Of a DNA stretch of 64,000 nucleotides, positions 50,801-58,872 are shown piece after piece. Numbering within the stretch: position 1 is the stretch's first letter; every line of letters begins with the position of its first letter. Made by a program: the position numbers and the translations under genes. Source of the DNA: Microbispora sp. NBC_01189 (lineage in GTDB: Bacteria > Actinomycetota > Actinomycetes > Streptosporangiales > Streptosporangiaceae). The notes under the pieces were generated by a model that worked only from the letters and a program-made list of their open reading frames with translations, did no database searches and was not told the origin of the DNA. The stretch spans positions 1,270,001 to 1,334,000 of the forward strand of contig NZ_CP108581.1 in assembly GCF_036010665.1 (NCBI RefSeq), written 5' to 3'.

Positions 50801-53398
50801 CCGCTGGAGACCATCCCGCTCAACGCCAACGGCAAGGTGGACCGCAAGGCGCTGCCCGACCCGGCCGTCCGGGCGGCCGAGGACCTGGCGGAGCCGGAGA
50901 CCGAGACCGAGATCGCGGTGGCCGGGGTCTGGCGGGAGGTCCTCGGCATCGAGGCGATCTCGATCGACAGCGACTTCAACGCGCTGGGCGGCCACTCGCT
51001 GCTTCTCATCCGCATGGTCGCCAAGCTGCGCCAGGCGCTGCCCTCCGACGGCTACCAGGTGACCGTGCTCGACGCGATCGCCAACCGCACCGTACGGGAC
51101 CTGGCCGCGCTGATCGACAGGGCCAACGGCACCCCGGAGGGCGCCGCGGACGAGAGCGCGCGTGGCCTGCTGGTCGAGCTGACCCGGCCGGTGAAGGCGC
51201 CCACGCTGTCGCTGGTCTGCATCCCGTACGGCGGGGCCAGCGCGATGGTCTACCAGCCGCTGGCCGACGCGCTGCCGGCCGGGCACTCGCTGTTCTCGGT
51301 CGCCCTGCCGGGCCACGAGCTCGGGGTCGAGGAGAGCACGATCCCGTTCCACGAGGCCGCCCAGCGGGTCTGCGACGAGGTCATCGAGCGCGTGCGCGGC
51401 CCGGTCGCGTTGTACGGCCACTGCGTCGGCAGCGCGCTCACCGCCGAGATCGCCCGCAGGCTGGAGGCGGCGGGACGCCGGATCGAGGCCGTCTACACCG
51501 GCGGCAGCTTCCCGTTCGCCACCCCCACGAAGGGCCTGAACGGCCTGCTCGGCCGGATCTTCCGCAGCAAGGCGCTGGACAACGCCAACGCGCACGCCAA
51601 CTGGCTGCGCGCGATGGGCGCCGACCTGCAGGACCTCGACCCCGAGCAGGTCGACCACATCATCAGCACGATGCGGGTGGACGCGCGGGCCGGTGAGGAC
51701 TACTTCAGCGAGCTGGTCGAGCAGCAGAGCCCACAGCTGCGCGCCCCGGTGATCTCCATAGTGGGCGACCGCGACGCGCTGACCGACTTCTACGAGGAGC
51801 GCTACCGCGACTGGCACTGCGTCTCCGAGACCACCGCGCTGGTGGTGATGGCCGAGGCCGGGCACTACTTCCTCCGGTACCGCACCGAGGAGCTGGCCGC
51901 GATCGTCACCACCGCGCACACCTCCGTGGACCGTCCCGAGGAGTGGCACGTCCCGGCGCCCGGCGACACGGCCACCTGGTGGCGGGAGGCCGTCTCGTCC
52001 GACCGGAAGGCCGACACGGACGGGCCACAGCCCAGTCTCGGCCGGTTCTTCACGGTGGCGACGGGCCAGATCGTCTCCATGATCGGCGCGGTGATGACCG
52101 AGTTCGCCGTGCCGATCTGGGCGTACCTGAAGAGCGGCTCGCTGGTGCAGTTCGGCCTGTTCGCCATCGTCGGGCTGGTGCCGGGGCTGGTCCTCGCGCC
52201 GCTGATCGGCGCGCTGGTCGACCGGTACGACCGCAAACGGGCGATGCTGGTGGCCGACGGGATGTCCCTCGCCGTCCAGGCCGGGCTGCTCGCGCTGATG
52301 GTCTCCGACACCCTGAACATGCCGCTGCTCTACGCCCTGCTGGTGCTGCTCTCGATATCGGTGACCCTGCAACGGGTGGCCTGGCAGTCGGCCGGCCCGC
52401 AACTGGCGCCCAAGGCCTACCTGCACCACGTGGGCGGGGTCGTCCAGCTCGGCAACGCCGTGGCCCAGCTGATGGTGCCGCTGTTCTCCGTCGCCGTGCT
52501 GGCGCTGATCGGCATCGAGGGCATCCTGACCGCCAACGTGGTGTGCTACGCGCTCGCGTTCACGGTGACCCTGCTGGTCCGCTTCCCCGCCACGATGGCC
52601 TGGCGGCGCCGGGAGACCGTCTCCGCCGAGATCCGCAACGGCTTCCGCTACCTGCTCCGGCGGCGGGGCCTGCGGGCGATGGCCTTCACGATGTTCATCG
52701 TGAACTTCTTCCTGTTCACCGGGTTCATCATGATCCCGCCGCTGGTGCTGTCGGTCGGCGAACTGGCCGACACCGGGCGGGTCGCGCTGCTCGCGGGCGT
52801 CGGGGCGGTCTGCGGCGGCCTGATCATCACGCTGTGGGGCGGCCCGCGCGACCGCCGGATGTTCGGCATGCTGGCGGCCGCCGGAGTGCTCGGGATCTTC
52901 TGCGCCATCGCCGGCCTGCGGCCGTCGCTCATCCTGATCACGCTGGGCGCGTTCGGCATGTCGCTGATGATGACGATCAGCGACAGCATCTGGCTGACGA
53001 TCATCCACTCGAAGGTGCCGCAGCGCTACCACGCCCGCGTCATCTCGATCAACCGGATGCTCGCGCTGTCGACCCAGCCGGTCGGGCTGGCCGTACAGGC
53101 CTGGCTGGTGGGGCTGGTCTTCGAGCCGCTGATGCGGCCGGACGGCGCGCTGGCCGGCTCGGTCGGCAAGGTCCTCGGAGTCGGCGAGGGGCGCGGGATC
53201 GGCCTGCTGTACGTGGTCTGCGGGCTGGCCATCGCCCTCACGATCACGATCGCCCTGCGTCACCCGGCGCTGGCGCGGTTCGACGAGGAGACCCCGGACG
53301 CCGAGGCCGACGACCTGGTCGGCCTGGAGGAGCTGCGCAGCCGCGGCGAGGCGCCGGAGGCGGTCGAGGTGGTCAAGGCGGCGGAGGTCAAGGCCTGA
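47876..53398 (+). CDS. Single-module NRPS (C-A-PCP-TE) fused to an MFS exporter
   Basis: 1840 residues from GTG 47876 (AGAGGAGAACGCTCG upstream). Condensation domain about 45-490 with H178-H179-IAC-D183-G. Adenylation domain about 495-995 with TSGSTGKPKG, NEYGPTEAS, TGD and the NANGKVDRK lysine. The pocket reads D-L-P-K-V-A-E-V-G-K, closest to Asn codes. PCP with Ser1041 (LGGHSLLL). Thioesterase about 1105-1345 with G-H-C1183-V-G, Asp1298/1300 and His1330; Cys replaces the usual Ser. Then a full MFS transporter about 1385-1800 (VDRYDRKR loop, about 12 helices, EntS-like MFS_3). It likely condenses a donor (probably FkbH-carrier glyceryl) with an Asn-like amino acid, releases and exports the product from one membrane-bound chain. 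Confidence 0.92.
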   Translation: MTITPTTDNEHLIASLSPRRQEALRRLLAARAAAADAITPRGAGPAPCSYEQAQMWLGARFAEGAPAPNATIGLRLAGPLDVRALTIALDTLVERHEILRTVYEGDGPEPRQVVLDPGPAPLDVVDLRDLPGSEREERAREITSRAAVERFDLETGPVHRTTLVRLGDEDHVLMFVCHHIACDGWSVGIIVDELTTVYAAAHKGRPAGVAPPPLQYADYAAWSRRELTGERRERRLAYWRERLDGAASVELPIARTDQAIPEGRRSDCHLFTLPEEVLRALREAGGPGTTPFVALLTVFSMALARYTGQDDLTIATVDGGRRRVELEPVLGCFVNALPLRADLSGNPSFREAAAGVRRRLGEALTNHLPFSELAGALRDRDARNFSLSTVGFSLRVFRDQRGRWPGLEASVWAHEVDDFTYDLALLVHLNGGGDPELYLTYQKDRFDADAVARLAGHYRALAERIAAAPDTPLADLDLLTDAERDLALGAWNDSARPYPDVALPELLERHAGSDAVAVAFEGRTTTYAELHARANQVAHLLRERGIGPEDTVGVLLDRSPELIACLLGVWKAGAAYLPMDPKFPAQRVSDMLSIAATPLVLTSAGYAHLFDGVDALDDALNDVVDVGSGVLDGRPAEPVGVPYDIDRLAYVIFTSGSTGKPKGVQVTHRGLVNHVWWAVEDLASQGDGGAPLFGSVAFDLVVPNLWAPLVTGQRVTVLAQDFDMGELGALLVAGGPYSFIKCTPGHLEVLGHQIDARQAAALAGTIVVAGEALPGSMANRWMEMLGPGRLVNEYGPTEASVGTCIYPVRDAQLVEVVPIGRPLPNMRMYVLDPNRRLQPAGVPGELYVGGVGVTRGYLNRPDLTEERFLADPFVPGGRMYRTGDRVAWARDGNVVFLGRFDDQVKIRGYRIELDEVRAAVLDHPGVRDAVVVVHAFTPEDRRLVAYYVPEAREPDDLADHCAARLPEYMVPSMFVPLETIPLNANGKVDRKALPDPAVRAAEDLAEPETETEIAVAGVWREVLGIEAISIDSDFNALGGHSLLLIRMVAKLRQALPSDGYQVTVLDAIANRTVRDLAALIDRANGTPEGAADESARGLLVELTRPVKAPTLSLVCIPYGGASAMVYQPLADALPAGHSLFSVALPGHELGVEESTIPFHEAAQRVCDEVIERVRGPVALYGHCVGSALTAEIARRLEAAGRRIEAVYTGGSFPFATPTKGLNGLLGRIFRSKALDNANAHANWLRAMGADLQDLDPEQVDHIISTMRVDARAGEDYFSELVEQQSPQLRAPVISIVGDRDALTDFYEERYRDWHCVSETTALVVMAEAGHYFLRYRTEELAAIVTTAHTSVDRPEEWHVPAPGDTATWWREAVSSDRKADTDGPQPSLGRFFTVATGQIVSMIGAVMTEFAVPIWAYLKSGSLVQFGLFAIVGLVPGLVLAPLIGALVDRYDRKRAMLVADGMSLAVQAGLLALMVSDTLNMPLLYALLVLLSISVTLQRVAWQSAGPQLAPKAYLHHVGGVVQLGNAVAQLMVPLFSVAVLALIGIEGILTANVVCYALAFTVTLLVRFPATMAWRRRETVSAEIRNGFRYLLRRRGLRAMAFTMFIVNFFLFTGFIMIPPLVLSVGELADTGRVALLAGVGAVCGGLIITLWGGPRDRRMFGMLAAAGVLGIFCAIAGLRPSLILITLGAFGMSLMMTISDSIWLTIIHSKVPQRYHARVISINRMLALSTQPVGLAVQAWLVGLVFEPLMRPDGALAGSVGKVLGVGEGRGIGLLYVVCGLAIALTITIALRHPALARFDEETPDAEADDLVGLEELRSRGEAPEAVEVVKAAEVKA

Positions 53399-53411
53399 CG
53401 AGTAGTGGCTC

Positions 53412-53437
53412 GCCGGCCGCCGTTCGCGGCGGCCGGC
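53412..53437. terminator. Bidirectional terminator between NRPS-MFS and methyltransferase genes
   Basis: A perfect 11-bp GC stem GCCGGCCGCCG/CGGCGGCCGGC closed by a UUCG tetraloop, located between two convergent stop codons (53398 and 53453). Confidence 0.85.
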
Positions 53438-53452
53438 GGCTCACAGGTCCGC

Positions 53453-54193
53453 TCACACATCGGCGACGAGCATCCGGTAGCCGGCGTCGTACTCCTTCAG
53501 GCCGAGCAGGTCGCGGTGCCGCTCGTGCCAGCGGCCCGACTCCAGATCGGCCGCGAGCCGGCCGAGGGCCGGCCGTACGACCTCCCGGCCGAGCTGGGTG
53601 ATCACAGACATGCCCGACTGGGCGACAGGGTCGAGGTAGGCCTCCGGGCGGCGCCAGTAAGCGGCGCCGAACCCGTCGGCGCAGTCGTGCGGGATCGGCA
53701 CGGCCTCCACCCTGGCGCCGCCGAGCAGCCGGCCGAGGTCGGCGAGCGAGGAGGTGCGGCCCTCGTCCAGCGCCGCGCCCTCGGGCAGATACTCGGCGAG
53801 GAACCAGTAATGCCTGGAGACCTCCCGGTCCCAGGTGAGGATCACCACCCGGCGCCGCGCGACCCGGCGCATCTCGGCGATCCCGGCCGCGAGGTCCGAC
53901 CAGTGGTGCACGGTCAGGATCGCCATCGCGGCGTCGGCCACGTCGTCGGCGAGGGGCAGGGCCTCGGCCCGGGCCCGCACCACGGGGGCCGCCCCCGGCG
54001 GCCGCTGCGCGATCATCACCGCGCTCGGCTCGACCGCGAGCAGGGTCCGCGGCGGCTCGTACGACCCCGCGCCCGCCCCCACGTTGACGACCGTGGCGGC
54101 GTCCCCGATCGCGGCGGTGATCCGGGCCGCCACCCTCGGGTCCGGCCTGCGGACGGCGCTGTACGTCGTGCCGATCTCGTCGTAAAGCGTCAT
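53453..54193 (-). CDS. Class I SAM-dependent methyltransferase
   Basis: 246 residues from ATG 54193. Methyltransf_11-type motifs: VVNVGAGAGSYEPP (motif I), LLAVEPSAVMIAQRPP (motif II) and ALPLADDVADAAMAILTVHHW (motif IV). The C-terminal region YWRRPEAYLDPVAQSGMS is typical of small unassigned actinobacterial methyltransferases. It ends convergently with the NRPS gene behind a shared terminator, so it is probably outside the cluster, although a tailoring role cannot be excluded. Confidence 0.85.
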   Translation of the reverse strand: MTLYDEIGTTYSAVRRPDPRVAARITAAIGDAATVVNVGAGAGSYEPPRTLLAVEPSAVMIAQRPPGAAPVVRARAEALPLADDVADAAMAILTVHHWSDLAAGIAEMRRVARRRVVILTWDREVSRHYWFLAEYLPEGAALDEGRTSSLADLGRLLGGARVEAVPIPHDCADGFGAAYWRRPEAYLDPVAQSGMSVITQLGREVVRPALGRLAADLESGRWHERHRDLLGLKEYDAGYRMLVADV

Positions 54194-54241
54194 GATCCCA
54201 GTATCGGCATCCCTCCCCGGCATCCGCCGCCGGGCACCCGG

Positions 54242-55243
54242 TCAGGCGAGCCAGTCCAGCCACTCGCCGTGCGGGCCGGTCATGGCGAGCGGGCGGCCGT
54301 CGAGCGCGGTCAGGAACGTCAGCCGGCCCTCCGGCAGACCGGTCGTCAGCCCCGCGAGCCCCGGCAGCCCCGCGAGCACCGAGGACAGCCGGGGCGAGCC
54401 CTCGTTGGAGATCCACCGCACCGGAAGGCCGTGGGCCCGCAGGCCGCGCACCAGTGCCACGAACCGGTTCCGCGCTCCGGCGTCGAGGTACGGCATCACC
54501 GCGCTGTGGAAGACGACGACCGTCGCCCCGGCGGGCGCGGCGGCGACGAGGCCGGGCAGGGCGGCCGAGGCGTCCCCCCGCACCAGGCGCGGCGGGTCCC
54601 GCCTCGCCATCCGCACCGCCCCGCGCAGCCGCGCCAGGCGGTCGTCCTGTCCCGGCCAGACCAGGCACTCCAGCCAGCGCACCGCCTCTTCGTCGCGTAC
54701 GTCGACGGGGTCGAGGTCGATCCCGGCCCGCCACACGATCTCCGGCGGGTGGTCCGGCACCGGCACCCTGCCGTTCGTCCGGCAGGTGAGCAGGACCGGG
54801 CTCGCGACCGGTCCGATCTCCGGCCCACGGCCGGCAGGGTCGTCGTACCGGTAGCGGTAGCGGTCCGGATACAGGCACAGCCCCGCCGACGCGCCCACCT
54901 CGATCAGGGCCAGCGGCCGCGGCAGCGCCGCCAGCACGGGCAGCAGGCTCGCGCACCGGCCCGTCTCGTTGGTCTGCGTCCGCCGGGCGAGCACGGTCTC
55001 CCGCACCCGGTCCCAGTGCCGTACGGTCCAGGCGCGGAAGCGGCCGAAGTCGTCGTACGGCCCGCCGAGGAAGCGCACCGCGGCGAGCAGCAGGTTGGGC
55101 TGCCGCTTCGGCCCCGGCAGGCCGTCGATCAGTTCGAGCAGCCCGGGGTCGGCGGCGACGGCGAGGCCCAGCGCCTCGTAGACCGGGCTGTGCCCCCTGA
55201 CCTCGCGCTCCGCGAAGTACCGGTACCACTCCGCCGTCTCCAT
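54242..55243 (-). CDS. DUF2332 family protein
   Basis: 333 residues, ATG 55243. Matches DUF2332: ETAEWYRYFAEREVRGHSPVYEALGLAVA at the N terminus, LALIEVGASAGLCLYPDRYRYRY (a Rossmann-like motif I, suggesting a methyltransferase fold) and VVFHSAVMPYLDAGARNRFVALV. Function is unknown. It is 48 bases upstream of the methyltransferase gene on the same strand, probably one transcription unit. Confidence 0.87.
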   Translation of the reverse strand: METAEWYRYFAEREVRGHSPVYEALGLAVAADPGLLELIDGLPGPKRQPNLLLAAVRFLGGPYDDFGRFRAWTVRHWDRVRETVLARRTQTNETGRCASLLPVLAALPRPLALIEVGASAGLCLYPDRYRYRYDDPAGRGPEIGPVASPVLLTCRTNGRVPVPDHPPEIVWRAGIDLDPVDVRDEEAVRWLECLVWPGQDDRLARLRGAVRMARRDPPRLVRGDASAALPGLVAAAPAGATVVVFHSAVMPYLDAGARNRFVALVRGLRAHGLPVRWISNEGSPRLSSVLAGLPGLAGLTTGLPEGRLTFLTALDGRPLAMTGPHGEWLDWLA

Positions 55244-55335
55244 GCCCGCCTCCCAGAGAACGCCGCAGGCTTCATCAAATCAGGTCATAACGCTTCCTGG
55301 CCGACCGGTGGTGACGTAGTTGTCGGACGGCGAGA

Positions 55336-56055
55336 TCACAGCAGCCTGCCCGCGATGCCGTCGAGGATGAAGTCGAGTCCGATCGCGAAGCGTTCCTCCG
55401 GCGGGGGACCGGCCGGATGGGCGAGCCAGTTCGTCAGGCGAGGCAGGCGGCCGTCGGCGGCGGCCAGTTCGTGAAGCGTCGCGATGGCGGCGGACAGCCG
55501 GACCTCGTCGTCCAGGCCGTAGCGCCGCTCCAGGCGAGCCTCCTCGCTCTCCTGCAGGGCGCTGCCGAAGACGTGTCGGTCGATCAGCGCCGCGTAGGTC
55601 ATGGCATCGCCGACGGTCGCCCCCCGCTGCACGAGGACGGTGAGCATGAACTCCAGCCGGCGCATCATGTGCGGGCCGGCCGGAGGGCGGGCGTGGACCA
55701 ACACGGCGAACCAGGGGTGCCGCGCCGTCATCCGCCGAGTTTCCAGGGCGAGCGTGCGCAGGTCTGCGCGCCAGTCTTCGCCAGGATCCCCGGGGAGCGG
55801 GATCTCGGCCGTTGCCGCGTCGAGCATGAGGTCGAACAGGCCTTCCTTGCTGAGCACGTGCCGATAGAGAGCCATCGGCGAGTACGGCCCGAGGTGGGCG
55901 GCGACCGCCTTCATCGTCAGGCCGTCCAGTCCGGCCTCGCCGGCCACGCGGATCGCCGCCGCCACGATCTTCTCCCGGTCCAGCGCGCGCCGACGCGGCG
56001 GAGGCGGCGGCTGGGTCCAGATCAGCGGGACCGGATTCGTCTCTTCCCCACCCAT
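55336..56055 (-). CDS. TetR-family repressor (TetR_C type)
   Basis: 239 residues from ATG 56055; a longer in-frame reading from 56163 would run across the operator and overlap the divergent gene. HTH: REKIVAAAIRVAGEAGLDGLTMKAVAAHLGPYSPMALYRHVLSKEGLFDLMLDAA. The C-terminal domain resembles TetR_C (ALYRHV variants of the tetracycline-repressor group). It probably represses the divergent glycoside-hydrolase-like gene through the palindrome between them. Confidence 0.88.
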   Translation of the reverse strand: MGGEETNPVPLIWTQPPPPPRRRALDREKIVAAAIRVAGEAGLDGLTMKAVAAHLGPYSPMALYRHVLSKEGLFDLMLDAATAEIPLPGDPGEDWRADLRTLALETRRMTARHPWFAVLVHARPPAGPHMMRRLEFMLTVLVQRGATVGDAMTYAALIDRHVFGSALQESEEARLERRYGLDDEVRLSAAIATLHELAAADGRLPRLTNWLAHPAGPPPEERFAIGLDFILDGIAGRLL

Positions 56056-56062
56056 GGTTTTA

Positions 56063-56079
56063 GTGTATGAGATATACAC
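56063..56079. promoter_or_regulatory. TetR-type operator GTGTAT-N5-ATACAC
   Basis: A perfect 6-base-arm palindrome (spacer GAGAT) lies eight bases ahead of the TetR start and 36 bases ahead of the divergent gene start. It is the clear operator candidate for both. Confidence 0.7.
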
Positions 56080-56114
56080 AATGTGTACGTCGTAAACTCT
56101 CAAGGAGGCCTGTG

Positions 56115-57599
56115 ATGACAGAGACGGCGACGGCGACGGCGACGGAGACGGCGACCGACGCATTCGACCCGCCGGGGATCCGGCTGGGCATCGTGAGGAG
56201 CGTCAGCTACGGCCTGTTCGGCCCGCCCGGAACGTTCGTCCCCCAGGCTCGATCGCTGGGGGCCGGGATCCTACGGGCGTACGTGTACTGGAGCCAGGTC
56301 GAGCCCGAACCTGGCCGCTACCGCTGGGAAGTGGTCGACACGCTGCTCGACCAGCTGGACGGCGACGAGGAGGTGTGGATCACGCTGTGCTCCAGCTCCC
56401 CGTGGGCGACCCGGACGCCGACCGACTTCCTGCCGCCCTCCCCGGCGCACGACCTGAGCGCCTACGCCGAGTTCGTACGCCGGGTGGTGCGCCGCTGCGC
56501 GGGGCGGGTGCGCTACTGGCAGTGCGACAACGAGCCGAGCAACACCGACCTGTTGTGGGCGGGGACCGCCGCCGAGTACGTCGCGCAGTTGAAAGTCATG
56601 TACGACGCGGTCAGGGAGGCCGACCCGGCGGCCGCCGTGGTACTCGGCGGCTGTGGCTACGACGTGCTCGGCAGCGAGGCGGGAAGCGAGCCGTGGCGTT
56701 TCTTCGAGCATGTGCTGTCCCACGGCCGCGACGCCTTCGACCTCTTCGACGTGCACCTGTACGGCGACGCCTCCGCGGTCCCCGTCCACATCGAGGCCGT
56801 GCGGGATTTGATGCGGGCGCACGGCTGCCTCAAACCGGTGGTGGTGGGCGAGTACGCCGCGCCCGTGCCGTTCGAGTTCCCCGACGCCCAGGCCGTCATG
56901 TACGAGGTGTTCGCCGAGGCCTTCGCCGCGGGCGCGCACGTGCAAAGCACCGAAGAACTGGCCGCCAGGGTGCGGCAGGACACCCCCGAGCGACGGGCCA
57001 TGGCCGCGCTGTACGCGCGGATGCCGCATCTGCCGCCCCGGCTACAGATGTTCATGGACGGGTGCCCGCCCGATCTCGAGGCCATGCGGCACCGGATCAA
57101 CTGCCGCCAGCTCGTCGCGTGCACCCTGCAGGCGCTCGCCGCCGGAGTCCGCCGAACCCTTTACTGGAATCTCGCGCCCGAGGTGCCCGGACCGGCCGAC
57201 CCTCTGCAGATCATGCATCTGATGTTCGGCAAGCTCGCCATGCTCGGCTACCGGGGCGGCGAGCTCGCCGTCCGGCACCCGGCGGCCGGCACCTTCGCCC
57301 TGCTCGCCGCGCAGCTCGCCGGGGCCGGCCGGGTGACCCGCGTGCGGCCCGCCGAGCCGCCCAGCCTGTACGCGTTCGAGGTCGAGCGTCCGGAAAAGGG
57401 GCCGCTACTGGTGCTGTGGGACCGTCGTGACATGGTCGACGGGGAGGATCAACCGCCCGTCACCGTTTCCTGGCCCTGGGACGATTCCGCCGCGACCGCG
57501 GTCGACGCGTTCGGCGAGCCTCACCCGGTCGAGGTCCGCGACCGGCGGCTGCGACTGTCTGTTTCTGACACGCCGGTGTTCGTCAGCCCCGGAACCTGA
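56115..57599 (+). CDS. Glycoside hydrolase clan A-like (GH39/GH5-type TIM barrel) protein
   Basis: 494 residues from ATG 56115 behind CAAGGAGGCCTGTG; GTG 56112 is adjacent. The N terminus has an ETATATATETATD repeat. The barrel shows LRAYVYWSQVEPEPGRYRWEVVD, an acid/base motif RYWQCDNEPSNTD (NEP) and a likely nucleophile Glu in KPVVVGEYAAP. No signal peptide is apparent, so it is probably cytoplasmic. The sugar substrate is unknown. It is controlled by the divergent TetR gene. Confidence 0.75.
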   Translation: MTETATATATETATDAFDPPGIRLGIVRSVSYGLFGPPGTFVPQARSLGAGILRAYVYWSQVEPEPGRYRWEVVDTLLDQLDGDEEVWITLCSSSPWATRTPTDFLPPSPAHDLSAYAEFVRRVVRRCAGRVRYWQCDNEPSNTDLLWAGTAAEYVAQLKVMYDAVREADPAAAVVLGGCGYDVLGSEAGSEPWRFFEHVLSHGRDAFDLFDVHLYGDASAVPVHIEAVRDLMRAHGCLKPVVVGEYAAPVPFEFPDAQAVMYEVFAEAFAAGAHVQSTEELAARVRQDTPERRAMAALYARMPHLPPRLQMFMDGCPPDLEAMRHRINCRQLVACTLQALAAGVRRTLYWNLAPEVPGPADPLQIMHLMFGKLAMLGYRGGELAVRHPAAGTFALLAAQLAGAGRVTRVRPAEPPSLYAFEVERPEKGPLLVLWDRRDMVDGEDQPPVTVSWPWDDSAATAVDAFGEPHPVEVRDRRLRLSVSDTPVFVSPGT

Positions 57600-57652
57600 T
57601 CGGATCGCATCAGGCCTACCTTCGGCGTGGGCCGTGGCGGCAGACTGTCGGC

Positions 57653-58138
57653 ATGGCCGTCGACCACCCGTACGCCCGTGAGCTCGGTGATTTCCTGCGT
57701 GCCCGGCGCGGCCGGTTGCGCCCCCAGGACGTCGGCCTGGAGCCGGGGCCCCGGCGCAAGGTGGCCGGCCTGCGACGCGAGGAGGTCGCGCTGCTGGCCG
57801 GGCTGAGCACCGACTACTACCAGCGCATGGAGCAGGGTCGCGAGGTGCGGCCCTCCGGCGAGGTCATCGACGGCCTCGCCTCGGGGCTTGAGCAGCAACC
57901 CTGCGGCCAGTGGCGTCGGGAGACGCCGTTTGATCATCAGCGGAAGCTCCGGCGGGCCTATGGATGGAAGGACTTCGTCTCGGTCGAGCCTGAGTTCGTC
58001 GCGTGGGTCGCGGCCCGCTCGTGGACCTCGGGTGATGGCCCGAAGATCGCCGAGGCCAGCGCCAGCGTCGCGTCGATCTGGGAATCCATCGCGACCGCCG
58101 ACGGGTCCTCCGCACAGCCGGCGGGGTCGGCCCGGTAG
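57653..58138 (+). pseudogene. Truncated XRE regulator (MmyB type) with unrelated tail
   Basis: The first 78 residues are a normal HTH of the MmyB-like XRE group (ELGDFLRARRGRLRPQDVGL; KVAGLRREEVALLAGLSTDYYQRMEQGREVRPSGEVIDGLASGL). The sensor domain that should follow (about 200 residues) is replaced by an 83-residue stretch (EQQPCGQWRRETPFDHQRKL...) I cannot assign. The junction near 57890 looks like a recombination or deletion point, so the product is probably non-functional or only a short DNA-binding protein. Confidence 0.6.
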
Positions 58139-58216
58139 AGGGTGGCGGAGCCGCCGGCGCCAGCTCAACGAGCCATCCGGACCAGTCGCAACATCGGGTC
58201 GCGGTACTAGCCTGCG

Positions 58217-58668
58217 GTGGTGACCGGAACCGAACTGGACGAGTTGATCGTGGCTGACAGCTCGGCGCTGCGCGCGTGGCTGCTGGGCAACCACACTGCC
58301 TCTCCTGGCGTGTGGCTCGCCCTGACCAGGAAGGGCGGCTCTGTCACCACGCTGACCTGGCAGCAGGCGGTCGATGAGGCACTGTGCTTCGGCTGGATCG
58401 ACGGGCAGGCCCGCAAGCGCGACGAGGAGAGTTCCTGGAGGCGGTTCACCCCGCGCCGGTCCCGCACGCGATCGCCGCCGACCCAGCGGCGCAGGCGATG
58501 TTCGAGGTGCTCACCAAGACCAACCGCTTCGCTCTCATCAGCCGGGTCAATGCCGTCAAGCGGGCCGAGACGCGCACCCGGAAGATCGCCGAGTACGTGG
58601 CGATGCTGGCCCGGCACGAGACGATCCACCCTCACCGAGCCAGGCCGACGGACCCGCCGACGTCGTGA
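58217..58668 (+). pseudogene. YdeI/OmpD-associated family protein, internally deleted and frameshifted
   Basis: From GTG 58217 the frame reads ALRAWLLGNHTASPGVWLALTRKGG...AVDEALCFGWIDGQARKRDEESSWRRFTPRR, the N-terminal half of YdeI proteins. Right after RFTPRR the frame changes and IAADPAAQAMFEVLTKTNRFALISRVNAVKRAETRTRKIAEYVAMLARHETIHP, the C-terminal quarter, continues in another frame to 58668. About 50 residues are missing from the middle. This is an internal deletion with a frameshift. Confidence 0.8.
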
Positions 58669-58872
58669 CCGGATGTCTGCCAGAACAGACGAACCCACGT
58701 TGTTCACCAGACCGAGAAGTGCGACAGCTGCAGGTCGCGTCGGCGTACCTGCGCTTCGCTGAAGCGTAGGCATCGCAGGAAGATGACGGAAAGGCGATCG
58801 GCAGTACCTTCCCGCGATCGAATCATGCTCGTCGAGCATGCTCAGCACGTGGGCTGAGCGCCCGTGCCGGCG

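Noticed and set aside
48305-53263. 1652-codon open frame on the minus strand opposite the NRPS
   Set aside because: It mirrors the GC-biased codons of the NRPS gene, has an Arg/Gln/Asp/Gly-skewed composition and no recognisable domain; a shadow of the real gene.
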